From Fusobacteria bacterium ZRK30 (GTDB lineage Bacteria; Fusobacteriota; Fusobacteriia; Fusobacteriales; Fusobacteriaceae), in the NCBI GenBank assembly GCA_024628785.1, contig CP102404.1:186001-250000 (forward strand): DNA of 64,000 bases, in the 5' to 3' direction. The notes under the pieces are model-generated. The model was not told where the DNA came from and searched no databases. It saw only the letters and a list, made by a program, of their open reading frames with translations. The number at the start of each line of letters is the position of its first letter. Positions within the stretch are counted from its first letter, which is position 1. Made by a program: the position numbers and the translations under genes. This document shows, one piece after another, positions 9,819-22,952 of the stretch.

Positions 9819-10298
9819 TTATAGCTCTACTCCACTTTCATTATCTGCAATGAAATTTTTCTTCATATTTTCTCTAAATCCTACTAATTTTTCTTGAACT
9901 TCAGGATATTTCAATGCTAATATCTGTACCACTAACATCCCTGCATTATAGGAATTATTGATTCCAACTGTAGCTACCGGGATAGATTTTGGCATCTGTA
10001 CAATTGACAGCAGTGCATCCATCCCATCTAATGCTGCTCTGATAGGTACGCCTACAACTGGCAGTGTCGTTTTAGAAGCTATCACTCCCGGCAGGTGTGC
10101 TGCTAATCCTGCCCCTGCAATTATCGCTTGTGTATCTTCTGCTTCTAATCTTTTTAATGTTTCTACCAATTTCTCTGGAACTCTATGGGCTGATAATACA
10201 TGTGCTTCAAATTCAATCCCAAACTCTCTCAGGCATTTTGCTGCCCCTCTCATAACATCTGTATCTGATTTACTTCCAAATATAATAGCTACCTTCAT
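9819..10298 (-). CDS. purE: PurE: AIR carboxylase / N5-CAIR mutase
   Basis: Puts the carboxyl group on the purine ring precursor. It has 159 residues: GSKSDTDVMRGAAKCL at the nucleotide-binding N-terminus, HVLSAHRVPEKL, then AGAGLAAHLPGVIAS and SIVQMPKSIPVATVGI. Most of this resembles class I PurE, the mutase that needs PurK, but no purK lies in the operon or the window. Class II PurE uses CO2 directly, and the class cannot be settled by eye. The GGAGAGA site and ATG are clear. The gap to purL is 97 bases. Confidence 0.95.
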   Translation of the reverse strand: MKVAIIFGSKSDTDVMRGAAKCLREFGIEFEAHVLSAHRVPEKLVETLKRLEAEDTQAIIAGAGLAAHLPGVIASKTTLPVVGVPIRAALDGMDALLSIVQMPKSIPVATVGINNSYNAGMLVVQILALKYPEVQEKLVGFRENMKKNFIADNESGVEL

Positions 10299-10395
10299 AA
10301 TCTCTCTCCTTTTATGTAAAAATTTTTTTTATTACACCAATATCTTGCCTTTATTATATATATATCTACCTTTGGCAGACATGAAATCTATACAA

Positions 10396-13300
10396 TTATC
10401 TGTTTCTGAAATAATTCACACCATTTCTAAAGATATTTTGTTCCTTATCTCCAATGATATTTTTATATAAATTTTCTCCTGTTCTTTCTGAATGTCCCAT
10501 CTTACCGAAAATCCTTCCATCTTTAGAGGTTATTCCTTCGATTGCATAGACAGATCCATTGGGGTTATATTCTCCATGATTAGTCGGGCTTCCATCTAAG
10601 TCAATATATTGAGTGGCTACCTGGCCATTCTCTATTAATTCTTTTAGTTTTTCCTCTCCTACAACAAATTTTCCTTCCCCATGGGATACAGCTATCTGAT
10701 GTTTTGATCCCACTTCAATATCACTGAACCACGGTGAGTTATTGGATACAACCTTAGTTGTTACAATTTTTGATATATGTCTGTTGATGTCGTTATAAGT
10801 CAGAGTAGGAGAATTTTTATCCAAGTCTCCGATTACTCCATTAGGCAGGAGTCCCGATTTTACAAGTGCTTGGAATCCATTACATATTCCTAAGATCAAT
10901 CCATCTCTATCTAATAATCTCTCTACTGCACCTTTTATCTTTTCATTTCTTAAGATAGTTGCTATAAATTTAGCTGATCCCTCTGGTTCATCTCCTGCTG
11001 AGAACCCCCCTGGAAGCATTAGAATTTCACAGTTATCTATATGACTTGTCATCTCATCTATAGATTTTGTTATATGATCCATAGTTAAGTTTCTAAATGT
11101 CATTGTAAATGGTAGTGCTCCTTCCTTAGCGAAGGCTTTCATAGAATCATATTCACAGTTAGTCCCGGGAAAAGCTGGTACAAATACCCTTGGATTTTCT
11201 ATCCTTTCATTGGGTTTTACTGCCTCTTTTTTCTCACAAGTTTCAATATTTAGATCTTCACTTTCAATTGAAGTTCCTTCTACTATTTCAGGGAATATTT
11301 CATTTAGAGTTCCCTTCCATTTACTTAATAATTCATCTAATTTAATTGCTTTATCATTTATAATTAGTTCCTTAGACGGGATTGTTTCCCCTACTAAGAG
11401 TGTATTATCATCTTCTAAGATATGAGGAGTTTCAACCAGGATCGATCCATATCCCATTTTAAACAACTCATCTTCTTTCATTGTGATCTTGGCTCCTACC
11501 ATATTTCCAAAACTCATCTTAGAGATAGCTTCAATTACTCCTCCAGCTTTTATGGTCATTGCTGATATAATCTTCTTATTTTTTATATTTTCATGGATAT
11601 ATTCAAAGTTAGTTTTTAACTCCTCCAGATTAGGCATAAGATCTTCATTCATATTGTGTTTTATCAGGTATAGATTATTCCCGCTATTTTTTAACTCTGG
11701 TGAAGTCACATTAGAAGCCAAAACCTTAGTTACTCCAAATGAGATCAATGTAGGCGGTACATCTATATCGTTAAAACTTCCACTCATACTGTCCTTCCCA
11801 CCGATAGCAGGGATATTGAAATTCTTCATTATGTATTGTGTTCCCAGTAATGCAGCGAATGGTTTACCCCATTTTTTAGGATTAGACCCTAATTTTTCAA
11901 AGTACTCTTGGAATGATAGTCTTACACCTCTGTAATCTCCTCCCATAGCGACTATCTTAGCCAGTGATTCTACCACTGCATAAGCTCCACCATGATACGG
12001 TGACCATTTAGTAATCAATGGATTATATCCCCAGGTTATAGCAGATGCTGTATCTGTGGTTCCCTCCAGCAGCGGTATCTTGTGAACCGATCCCTCTGTA
12101 GGAGTAAGCTGGTATTTTCCACCAAATGGCATAAGTACCGTTCCTGCTCCAATCGTTGAATCAAACATCTCCATAAGTCCCTTTTGAGAACTTACATTGA
12201 GTGAACTTATCCTATTCATAACTTTTTCTTCCAGTGTTAAGCCTTTTGTGTTAGGAGTTTCCATCGGACTTTCTGAATCAGGTGTTTCTACCTCTATATC
12301 CATATATCCAGTGACACCATTGGTATCCAAGAAATCACGGCTGAGATCTACTATAGATTTTCCTTTCCAATTAATTATCAATCTTCTTTCCTCTGTAACT
12401 ACTGCTACCTCTACTGCCTCTAAGTTTTCAATGTCAGATAGTTCCAAGAATCTTTCTACATCCCTATCCTCTACTACCACTGCCATTCTTTCCTGCGATT
12501 CAGAAATAGCCAATTCTGTACCATTTAATCCCTTATATTTTACCGGTACTTTATCTAAATTTATTATTAATCCGTCTGCTAGTTCTCCAATTGCTACCGA
12601 TACTCCCCCGGCACCAAAATCATTACATTTTTTAATCAATTTAGTTACTTCTGGATTTCTGAATAATTTCTGGATCTTTCTCTCTTCTGGGGCATTCCCT
12701 TTTTGAACCTCAGCAGAGCAGGTAGTTATAGAGTTTATATCATGTTCTTTAGATGAACCAGTAGCTCCTCCACATCCATCTCTACCAGTTTTTCCTCCCA
12801 ATAAGATTATCTTATCCCCGGCATTTGGAGTTTCACGACGTACATTACTTGCCGGGGTAGCCGCTACTACTGCTCCTACTTCCATCCTTTTAGCTTTATA
12901 TCCCTGATGATATATCTCTGCCACATGGGATGTCGCTACACCGATCTGATTACCATAAGATGAATAACCATGAGCTGCACCAGTTGTTATCTTTCTCTGA
13001 GATAGTTTCCCAGGTAGAGTATCCTCTAATTTTTCCAATGGATTCGCCGACCCTGTCACCCTGATAGCCTGATATATATATGATCTTCCAGATAATGGAT
13101 CTCTTATTGCTCCCCCTATACAAGTAGAAGCTCCTCCAAATGGTTCAATCTCAGTAGGATGATTGTGAGTTTCGTTTTTAAACATCAATAGCCATTTTTC
13201 TATTTTCTTTTTCCCATCTTTTTCTATATCCACATCTATGTATACAGAGCAGGCATTTATTTCTTCCGATACTTCCAAATCATCTAAAAGACCATTTTTT

Positions 13301-14148
13301 CTCATCTCTCTTGCTGATATGGTAGCCATATCCATAAGAGTCATCGGTTTTTTCTCTATCCTTGATCCATGGGCATCTCTTCTGCTTTCCAAGTATTCAT
13401 TAAATGTTGATTGTAAACTTTCTTTAAATCTACCTTTAGGTAAGGTGATTTTTTCTAATATCGTCTCAAAGGTAGTATGTCTGCAGTGATCTGACCAATA
13501 AGTATCCAATACTTTTATCTCAGTTTCGCTGGGGTTCCTCTTCTCTTCATCTTTAAAATATTTTTGAATATGTACTATGTCGGCTGTAGTCATAGCTAAG
13601 CCAGAAGATTTTCTAAAATTTTCTAATTCAACCTCGCTATAAGAGTTAAAATCACTATAGATTTCCACTTTCTCTGGAGGAGTTATCTCATCTTCTACCA
13701 TGTTAGACAAATCTTTTTCCCTCATCTCAACTTCATTTATATAATATTTTTTTATTTTTTTCATATCTTCAGGTGAGAGGTCTCCAGAAAAGATAATTAG
13801 TTTTCCTGTTTTCACCGATATATCCTGACTCTCTTCACAAATTAAATTTATACATTGGATGGCTGAGTCTGCCCTCTGATCAAATTGACCAGGTAAAAAT
13901 TCTACAGCTAAATAATTTCTATCCTCTAAGTCTAAAGTATCGTAGGTAAAATCTACTACAGTTTCTGAAAGCACCACTTCTTTTATTGTAGATATTTCAT
14001 CTTTTTTTACATTGAAAAGATCATATATATTTATTATTCTGACCTCCTCCAAATGAGCTAAATTTAAATTTTCCTTTAATTCCGCCTTTAATTTTTTAGC
14101 TTCTACAGCAAATTTTTCTTTTTTTTCTACATAGACACGGTGATTCAT
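10396..14148 (-). CDS. purL: Phosphoribosylformylglycinamidine synthase, large single-chain form
   Basis: Converts FGAR to FGAM with ATP and glutamine. The 1250-residue chain carries everything on one polypeptide: an N-terminal PurS-like part (about 1-180), tandem PurM-like synthetase domains with HNHPTEIEPFGGASTCIGG near residue 310, and a C-terminal glutaminase with FPGTNCEYD and the nucleophile Cys in LGICNGFQALVKSG. Separate purS and purQ genes are therefore not expected and none is seen. It is the first gene after the riboswitch at 14196-14325 and would be the first gene silenced by it. GGAGGAG precedes the ATG. Confidence 0.96.
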   Translation of the reverse strand: MNHRVYVEKKEKFAVEAKKLKAELKENLNLAHLEEVRIINIYDLFNVKKDEISTIKEVVLSETVVDFTYDTLDLEDRNYLAVEFLPGQFDQRADSAIQCINLICEESQDISVKTGKLIIFSGDLSPEDMKKIKKYYINEVEMREKDLSNMVEDEITPPEKVEIYSDFNSYSEVELENFRKSSGLAMTTADIVHIQKYFKDEEKRNPSETEIKVLDTYWSDHCRHTTFETILEKITLPKGRFKESLQSTFNEYLESRRDAHGSRIEKKPMTLMDMATISAREMRKNGLLDDLEVSEEINACSVYIDVDIEKDGKKKIEKWLLMFKNETHNHPTEIEPFGGASTCIGGAIRDPLSGRSYIYQAIRVTGSANPLEKLEDTLPGKLSQRKITTGAAHGYSSYGNQIGVATSHVAEIYHQGYKAKRMEVGAVVAATPASNVRRETPNAGDKIILLGGKTGRDGCGGATGSSKEHDINSITTCSAEVQKGNAPEERKIQKLFRNPEVTKLIKKCNDFGAGGVSVAIGELADGLIINLDKVPVKYKGLNGTELAISESQERMAVVVEDRDVERFLELSDIENLEAVEVAVVTEERRLIINWKGKSIVDLSRDFLDTNGVTGYMDIEVETPDSESPMETPNTKGLTLEEKVMNRISSLNVSSQKGLMEMFDSTIGAGTVLMPFGGKYQLTPTEGSVHKIPLLEGTTDTASAITWGYNPLITKWSPYHGGAYAVVESLAKIVAMGGDYRGVRLSFQEYFEKLGSNPKKWGKPFAALLGTQYIMKNFNIPAIGGKDSMSGSFNDIDVPPTLISFGVTKVLASNVTSPELKNSGNNLYLIKHNMNEDLMPNLEELKTNFEYIHENIKNKKIISAMTIKAGGVIEAISKMSFGNMVGAKITMKEDELFKMGYGSILVETPHILEDDNTLLVGETIPSKELIINDKAIKLDELLSKWKGTLNEIFPEIVEGTSIESEDLNIETCEKKEAVKPNERIENPRVFVPAFPGTNCEYDSMKAFAKEGALPFTMTFRNLTMDHITKSIDEMTSHIDNCEILMLPGGFSAGDEPEGSAKFIATILRNEKIKGAVERLLDRDGLILGICNGFQALVKSGLLPNGVIGDLDKNSPTLTYNDINRHISKIVTTKVVSNNSPWFSDIEVGSKHQIAVSHGEGKFVVGEEKLKELIENGQVATQYIDLDGSPTNHGEYNPNGSVYAIEGITSKDGRIFGKMGHSERTGENLYKNIIGDKEQNIFRNGVNYFRNR

Positions 14149-14195
14149 GACTCCTCCTAATTTTTATGAATAAATATAATTTTCTTACTAATAAC

Positions 14196-14325
14196 AAAAA
14201 TCCAGGAACTATTTTTAATAAGTAAAAATAGCCCCCGGATCTATCCAAGTACTTTCATTTACTTATAGCGGTTTATTTAAGGTAAACCGTAGAGACTCCC
14301 AACCATATTATGGGTATATATAAGT
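14196..14325 (-). promoter_or_regulatory. Guanine-class purine riboswitch with terminator, in front of purL
   Basis: Minus strand. P1 pairs ACTTATA (14325-14319) with TATAAGT (14267-14261). P2 is closed by CCCA/TGGG with L2 ending in GG; J2/3 reads AGTCTCTAC; P3 is GGTTTA/TAAACC with L3 CCTTAAA supplying the two C for the loop-loop contact. The base before the P1 3' strand is C (position 74 in xpt numbering), the guanine/hypoxanthine specificity base. Deviations from xpt: A73 is G and G62 is U. Downstream, 14196-14240 folds into a long terminator stem (ATCC..GGGGCTATTTTTA against TAAAAATAGTTCC..GGAT) ending in TTTTT, so this is a transcriptional OFF switch. The fhs stop is only 14 bases upstream, so the element is inside the operon. 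Confidence 0.88.
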
Positions 14326-14338
14326 TTATTTAATTTTT

Positions 14339-16009
14339 TTAGAACAATCCTGAGATTACTCCATCTTCATCTATATCGATCAATTCTGCCGAAGGTATTT
14401 TTGGTAATCCTGGCATATCTAAGATACTTCCGGCCATTGCTACTATAAATCCTGCTCCTGCTGATAATCTCAATTCATTTATTGTAACTGTAAACCCACT
14501 TGGTCTTCCCATCAATTTAGGATCATCTGAGATAGACTTTTGAGTTTTCGACATACAGATCGGTAATTTGTCGTATCCATATTCATTTAATGTTTTTATC
14601 ATCTTTTTAGCTTTAGGTGTAAATATTACTCCATCTCCACCATAGATATTTTTTACTATTTTTTCTATCTTTTCCACAATAGACTCTTCTGTTTCATAAA
14701 GATATTTAAAATTATTTTCCTTATTTTCAACTTCATCTATCACTAGTTTAGCTAGTTCTATTCCACCATCTCCACCATTAGCCCATACATCACATAGAGC
14801 TACCGGTACACCTAGTGTTTCACAGTGAGTTTTAATGAAGTTTAATTCAGCTTCACTGTCTGTAACAAATTTATTTATCGCTACCACAACTGGCAATCCA
14901 AAACTTTTCATATTTTCTATATGCTTATCTAAATTTTCTATTCCTTTAGTTAAAGCTTCTAAATTTTCTTCTTTTAATTCTTTAGGATTCGCTCCGCCAT
15001 GTAACTTAAGAGCTTTTACTGTGGCTACAATAACTACAGCATTAGGTTTCAATCCACCTTTTCTACATTTAATATCTAAGAATTTTTCTGCTCCTAAATC
15101 TGCTGCAAATCCAGCTTCTGTTATTGCATAATCAGATAATTTAAGAGCCATTTTAGTAGCTAATAATGAGTTACACCCATGAGCTATATTGGCAAATGGA
15201 CCACCATGGATTATTACCGGGGTATTTTCCAATGTTTGAACTAAGTTTGGTTTGATTGCTTCCTTTAGAAGAGCTGTTATAGCACCCTCTATCTTTAGAT
15301 CACTTACTTTTAGTGGTTTTCCTGCTCTGTTAAATCCAAATACTATCTCACTGATTCTGTTTTTCAGATCCATTATAGATTCTGATAAACAAAGGATAGC
15401 CATTATCTCTGAAGCTACAGTTATTTGAAATGAATTTTCTCTAGGGATCCCATTGGCAATCCCCCCCATTCCAATCACTATATTTCTTAGAGATCTGTCG
15501 TTCATATCCATAACCCTTTTAAAAGCTATCTTAGTCACATCTAGATCCAGTTTATTTCCATGTTTTATGTGGTTATCTATACATGCTGAGATAAGGTTAT
15601 GTGCCACTCCTATTGCATGAAGATCTCCTGTAAAGTGTAGATTTATATCTTCCATTGGAATTACCTGAGAATGTCCACCACCAGTGGCTCCCCCTTTCAT
15701 TCCAAAGACAGGACCAAGAGATGGTTCCCTCAATGCTGCTACAGATTTTTTTCCTAACTTGTTCATAGCCTGAGTCAGACCTACAGTAACTGTAGATTTT
15801 CCTTCTCCTGCTGGTGTAGGGGTAATTGCTGTTACCAAGATCAATTTACCGTCTTTTTTATCACTGTTTTTTTTCAATATCTCTAAATTTAATTTTGCTT
15901 TATGTTTTCCATATTGATCGTAGTCATCTTCCGATAGATTTATCTTCGCTGCTACCTCTTTAATGTGGAGTATCTTCGCTTCCTGAGCAATTTGAATATC
16001 TGTTTTCAT
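14339..16009 (-). CDS. fhs: Formate--tetrahydrofolate ligase
   Basis: Makes 10-formyl-THF from formate, THF and ATP. At 556 residues it is full length. The P-loop reads [19 protein letters not shown] at about residues 63-81, followed by [20 protein letters not shown] and [12 protein letters not shown]. In this organism formate would come from fermentation. Its product feeds PurN and PurH, both encoded downstream in the same gene run, which explains the linkage. AAGGAGG lies 5 bases before the ATG. Expression is probably attenuated by the leader hairpin at 16025-16065. Confidence 0.97.
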   Translation of the reverse strand: MKTDIQIAQEAKILHIKEVAAKINLSEDDYDQYGKHKAKLNLEILKKNSDKKDGKLILVTAITPTPAGEGKSTVTVGLTQAMNKLGKKSVAALREPSLGPVFGMKGGATGGGHSQVIPMEDINLHFTGDLHAIGVAHNLISACIDNHIKHGNKLDLDVTKIAFKRVMDMNDRSLRNIVIGMGGIANGIPRENSFQITVASEIMAILCLSESIMDLKNRISEIVFGFNRAGKPLKVSDLKIEGAITALLKEAIKPNLVQTLENTPVIIHGGPFANIAHGCNSLLATKMALKLSDYAITEAGFAADLGAEKFLDIKCRKGGLKPNAVVIVATVKALKLHGGANPKELKEENLEALTKGIENLDKHIENMKSFGLPVVVAINKFVTDSEAELNFIKTHCETLGVPVALCDVWANGGDGGIELAKLVIDEVENKENNFKYLYETEESIVEKIEKIVKNIYGGDGVIFTPKAKKMIKTLNEYGYDKLPICMSKTQKSISDDPKLMGRPSGFTVTINELRLSAGAGFIVAMAGSILDMPGLPKIPSAELIDIDEDGVISGLF

Positions 16010-16024
16010 TCTGCCTCCTTAAAA

Positions 16025-16065
16025 TAAAAATCCTAAGTACACACTTATTCCAATGCGGACTTAGG
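16025..16065 (-). terminator. Attenuator-like terminator in the fhs leader
   Basis: On the minus strand TCCTAAGT and ACTTAGGA form a perfect 8-bp stem with a 20-base loop, followed by TTTTTATTTT, ending about 10 bases before the fhs ribosome binding site. A terminator in this position only makes sense if it is conditional. Confidence 0.65.
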
Positions 16066-16066
16066 A

Positions 16067-16117
16067 CTATTGATTAATTTCTTTTTTTATTTTTAATAAC
16101 CTCGTCTTATACCTCAT
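16067..16117 (-). CDS. Possible 16-residue leader peptide of fhs
   Basis: An ORF reading MRYKTRLLKIKKEINQ, stop TAG, ends immediately before the attenuator hairpin. A purine-rich GGGGG lies 6 bases before its ATG and an AGGAGG a little further upstream. That AGGAGG is itself inside a hairpin (TTCCTC / GAGGAA), so its access may be controlled. The peptide is basic and has no run of one regulatory amino acid. Its position between promoter and terminator is what suggests a leader peptide; translation is not proven. Confidence 0.4.
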   Translation of the reverse strand: MRYKTRLLKIKKEINQ

Positions 16118-16172
16118 TTCATTCCCCCACTTCCTCCTATGTTGAGGAATTATAATTGTTCTATTTGAGGAT

Positions 16173-16201
16173 ACTATACCATAAGATTTTTTAAAAAGCA
16201 A
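16173..16201 (-). promoter_or_regulatory. Promoter of the fhs-pur operon
   Basis: Minus strand: TTGCTT (16201-16196), 17-base spacer, TATAGT (16178-16173), with TG one base before the -10. Predicted start is near 16166, giving a leader of about 155 bases that holds the short ORF and the attenuator. Confidence 0.6.
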
Positions 16202-16304
16202 TAAATAGTCGTCGTCTTCATAAAAAAAATTTGGTTTTCCTTAAATAATATAGCATACTTGTAATAGAATAATACATTTTTATAATTAAGGAGTGTGATA
16301 GATT

Positions 16305-16628
16305 ATGATTGGATTTTACATATTGATCGGAGTTGTTATTATTATTTTTTTACTCAAAGGATCTAAAACAAAAGATTCTCATGAAACAATTAATGAAAAA
16401 GATGAACTTGCAATGAAAAATAAGGAAGTTTTAAAAGAAAAGATCCAAAATGACCTAAAAAATAACAAGATAGACCATGTATTTGTATCACCTCATTCAA
16501 AAAAATACCACACCAGAAAATGTCGATATTATAACGATACTATGTCTGAAATCCCTTTAGACATAGCTAAAAAAGAGGGATATGTTCCGTGTAAAATATG
16601 TAACCATAAAAAAGATATCTCTGCCTAG
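16305..16628 (+). CDS. Membrane-anchored small protein with a His/Cys putative metal site
   Basis: 107 residues. One N-terminal hydrophobic helix (about residues 2-20, IGFYILIGVVIIIFLL) is followed by a charged linker. The compact C-terminal module has KYHTRKCRYY near residue 68 and VPCKICNH near 97. The His-x3-Cys ... Cys-x2-Cys arrangement suggests a small zinc-binding fold like those appended to nucleases and Ada-like modules, but I do not recognise the family. The start ATG follows AAGGAG by 11 bases. A terminator overlaps the end of the gene, so it is monocistronic. The module should face the cytoplasm if the helix is a simple anchor with the positive residues inside. Confidence 0.6.
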   Translation: MIGFYILIGVVIIIFLLKGSKTKDSHETINEKDELAMKNKEVLKEKIQNDLKNNKIDHVFVSPHSKKYHTRKCRYYNDTMSEIPLDIAKKEGYVPCKICNHKKDISA

Positions 16629-16649
16629 TGTAGGGAATATCTTTTTTTT
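16608..16649 (+). terminator. Terminator overlapping the end of the small membrane protein gene
   Basis: AAAAAAGATAT / ATATCTTTTTT stem enclosing the stop codon, followed by more T. Confidence 0.75.
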
Positions 16650-16660
16650 ATTTTGTAAAT

Positions 16661-16688
16661 AAAAAAAATCCGAATAAAATATCCGGAT
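16661..16688 (-). terminator. Terminator of the rRNA operon, after tRNA-Trp
   Basis: Minus strand: ATCCG, an 11-base AT-rich loop, CGGAT, then a run of eight T. Confidence 0.65.
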
Positions 16689-16699
16689 AAAATTTCTTA

Positions 16700-16775
16700 T
16701 GGCAGTCCAGTAGGGACTCGAACCCTAAACCCACGGTTTTGGAGACCGTTACTCTACCAATTGAGCCACTGAACT
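16700..16775 (-). tRNA. tRNA-Trp (anticodon CCA)
   Basis: Seventy-six bases including an encoded CCA end. The acceptor stem AGTTCAG/CTGGACT pairs with one G-U, the D arm is GGCTCAATTGGTAGAGT, and the anticodon loop CTCCAAA gives CCA. The T loop is TTCGAGT. It is the last gene of the rRNA operon, outside the 23S processing stem. Confidence 0.95.
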
Positions 16776-16797
16776 ATAAATATTTAATTGTTATTAA

Positions 16798-16820
16798 ACA
16801 TTCAAAACTATATAATAATG
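16798..16820 (-). other. 3' arm of the 23S rRNA processing stem
   Basis: This 23-base segment is complementary to 19949-19971 with a single mismatch in the middle. The two arms bracket 23S and nothing else, as expected of an RNase III stem. Confidence 0.8.
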
Positions 16821-16867
16821 TTTCATAAATTAACTTTCTAAAAATCATTTTCTTTAGGTAAAGTGTT

Positions 16868-19797
<2,930 letters not shown>

Positions 19798-19948
19798 TAT
19801 TATTAAAATAGAATTTTAATATTTTTTGCTTAATTTGTTTTTAGAATTTTTGAAATCTAATTATCGTTCAGTTATTTCTAACTCTTCGTTAATTATTGTT
19901 ACACTCTCGTGTAACTGAAGATCTAATAAAATTGTTAATTTATTATTT

Positions 19949-19971
19949 CATTATTATATAGTTTTCAATGT
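19949..19971 (-). other. 5' arm of the 23S rRNA processing stem
   Basis: Pairs with 16798-16820 (22 of 23 positions) to enclose 23S; it lies between tRNA-Ala and the 23S 5' end. Confidence 0.8.
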
Positions 19972-19982
19972 CCAAATTGTTT

Positions 19983-20058
19983 TGGTGGAGATAAGCGGGG
20001 TCGAACCGCTGACCTCCGCAGTGCAAGTGCGGCGCTCTCCCAACTGAGCTATATCCCC
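19983..20058 (-). tRNA. tRNA-Ala (anticodon TGC)
   Basis: Seventy-six bases with encoded CCA. The acceptor GGGGATA/TATCTCC contains the G3-U70 wobble pair that marks alanine tRNAs, and the anticodon loop is CTTGCAC. It sits in the 16S-23S spacer. Confidence 0.96.
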
Positions 20059-20062
20059 AAAA

Positions 20063-20139
<77 letters not shown>

Positions 20140-20161
20140 ATATAAGGAATATAAAAGTCAT

Positions 20162-20182
20162 ATAGAGAAAGAAGTATGTAAA
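20162..20182 (-). other. 3' arm of the 16S rRNA processing stem
   Basis: Complementary, with a small bulge, to 21881-21900; the pair encloses 16S and is a likely RNase III site. Confidence 0.7.
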
Positions 20183-20227
20183 TATTCTTTATATAGATCA
20201 GTTAACTGATCTCATAAAGTGCTCCTT

Positions 20228-21748
<1,521 letters not shown>

Positions 21749-21880
21749 ATTTATATCCTAACTTCATAAATGAAGTTTAGCTATCTATTAAAAGATAATT
21801 ATTTTTATAGTGGTTCATTCCACTGTACACCTTAATCGATTGTTTGAAAACAAAATTTCAAACGACAATTGAGTTTTTAA

Positions 21881-21900
21881 TTTACACTTTCTTTCTCTAT
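21881..21900 (-). other. 5' arm of the 16S rRNA processing stem
   Basis: Reads ATAGAGAAAGAAAGTGTAAA on the minus strand and pairs with 20162-20182 on the far side of 16S. Confidence 0.7.
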
Positions 21901-21954
21901 TCAACTTTCAATGTCCTTCTCTGTCTCGTTCGGTTTCCCTCGCGGACAAGAAGA

Positions 21955-21983
21955 AGTATACCGCACTTATTATTCTACGTCAA
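21955..21983 (-). promoter_or_regulatory. rRNA operon promoter P2
   Basis: Minus strand TTGACG, 17-base spacer, TATACT. It lies about 200 bases before the 16S 5' end, with a GC-richer stretch just downstream (GTCCGCGAGG) that may act as a discriminator and leader. Confidence 0.75.
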
Positions 21984-22060
21984 GAGTTTTTTTGTTTTTC
22001 TTTTATTTTTTTCAAAAAAAACATCAAAAAAACCAGGAAATACGGTTAAAAATGAAGGTC

Positions 22061-22089
22061 TCTATAAACATTTTTCGAACAAAACACAA
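22061..22089 (-). promoter_or_regulatory. rRNA operon promoter P1
   Basis: Minus strand TTGTGT, 17-base spacer, TATAGA, about 100 bases upstream of P2, inside a long A/T-tract region (21985-22140) resembling an UP element. Apart from these promoters and the processing arm, nothing else was seen in the gene-free stretch 21749-22138. Confidence 0.6.
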
Positions 22090-22138
22090 CTTTTTTTCCA
22101 TACAAAACTTACCTTATATATGATCAACATAAAAAAAT

Positions 22139-22183
22139 AAAAAAACGACTAAATTCCAAAAGGAATAATATAGTCGTTTTTTT
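22139..22183 (-). terminator. Bidirectional terminator between rubrerythrin and the rRNA promoter region
   Basis: AAAAACGACTA and TAGTCGTTTTTTT form an 11-bp stem around a loop that contains its own short inverted repeat (ATTCC/GGAAT). T-runs exist on both strands; on the minus strand it ends the rubrerythrin transcript. Confidence 0.85.
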
Positions 22184-22211
22184 ATATTTAAAAATTATTT
22201 TATGGGTTTAA

Positions 22212-22763
22212 TTATTTTCCTTCAAAATGTCTCTCTAATAAACCTTTGAAAGCTTTTCCATGTCTAGCTTCATCTTTAGCCATCTCATGTACTGTATCAT
22301 GAATTGCATCTAATCCTAATTTCTTAGCTCTTTTTGCAATTTCAAATTTACCAGATGTAGCTCCATATTCTGCTGCTACTCTTAATCTTAAGTTTTCTTC
22401 TGTTGAGTTAGTTACTACTTCTCCTAATAACTCAGCAAATTTAGCTGCATGTTCTGCTTCTTCAAATGCAATTCTTTTGTATGCTTCTGCTACTTCCGGG
22501 TACCCTTCTCTATCTGCTACTCTTGACATTGCTAAATACATTCCAACTTCTGTACACTCTCCAGCAAAGTTAGCTTTTAATCCTTCAATGATCTCTGCAT
22601 CTCCACAAGCTAATCCTTCTCCTAACTTATGTTCAGTTGCCCACTCTTCAGTTGCATTCTCATCATAAGCTACGAATTTATCCTTTCCAGCCTTACATAC
22701 TGGACAGACTTCAACATTTGCATCTAATATTTCCCCACATACTGTACATCTCATTTTAGCCAT
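22212..22763 (-). CDS. Reverse rubrerythrin (NADH-peroxidase type)
   Basis: Reduces hydrogen peroxide, protecting an anaerobe from oxygen. Its 183 residues have the reversed domain order: an N-terminal rubredoxin-like domain with CTVCGEIL (Cys6, Cys9) and CPVCKAG, then a four-helix ferritin-like domain with di-iron ligands in [20 protein letters not shown] and the C-terminal DEARHGKAF. Classical rubrerythrin has rubredoxin at the C-terminus, so the order defines the class. An AAGGAG site precedes the ATG and a consensus promoter lies about 70 bases upstream. It is monocistronic. Confidence 0.93.
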   Translation of the reverse strand: MAKMRCTVCGEILDANVEVCPVCKAGKDKFVAYDENATEEWATEHKLGEGLACGDAEIIEGLKANFAGECTEVGMYLAMSRVADREGYPEVAEAYKRIAFEEAEHAAKFAELLGEVVTNSTEENLRLRVAAEYGATSGKFEIAKRAKKLGLDAIHDTVHEMAKDEARHGKAFKGLLERHFEGK

Positions 22764-22825
22764 TTCACTTCACTCCTTATATTTTCAATTTATTTTAATT
22801 TCAAATTTGTATTTATTACAAAATA

Positions 22826-22854
22826 ATAATAACCTATTTTAAATAAAGTGTCAA
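22826..22854 (-). promoter_or_regulatory. Rubrerythrin promoter
   Basis: Minus strand TTGACA (22854-22849), 17-base spacer, TATTAT (22831-22826): near-consensus, consistent with strong expression. Confidence 0.75.
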
Positions 22855-22952
22855 CATTTTTTTATAAATATTTTTAAAGATTAATTATAAATTTATTTAT
22901 CTATTGTGATATACTATATAATCTAAATATAATTATAAAAAGGAAGTACTTT

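Noticed and set aside
21844-22140. 98-codon plus-strand ORF in the rRNA leader
   Set aside because: It covers the 16S processing arm and both rRNA promoters on the other strand; no ribosome binding site and low-complexity content.
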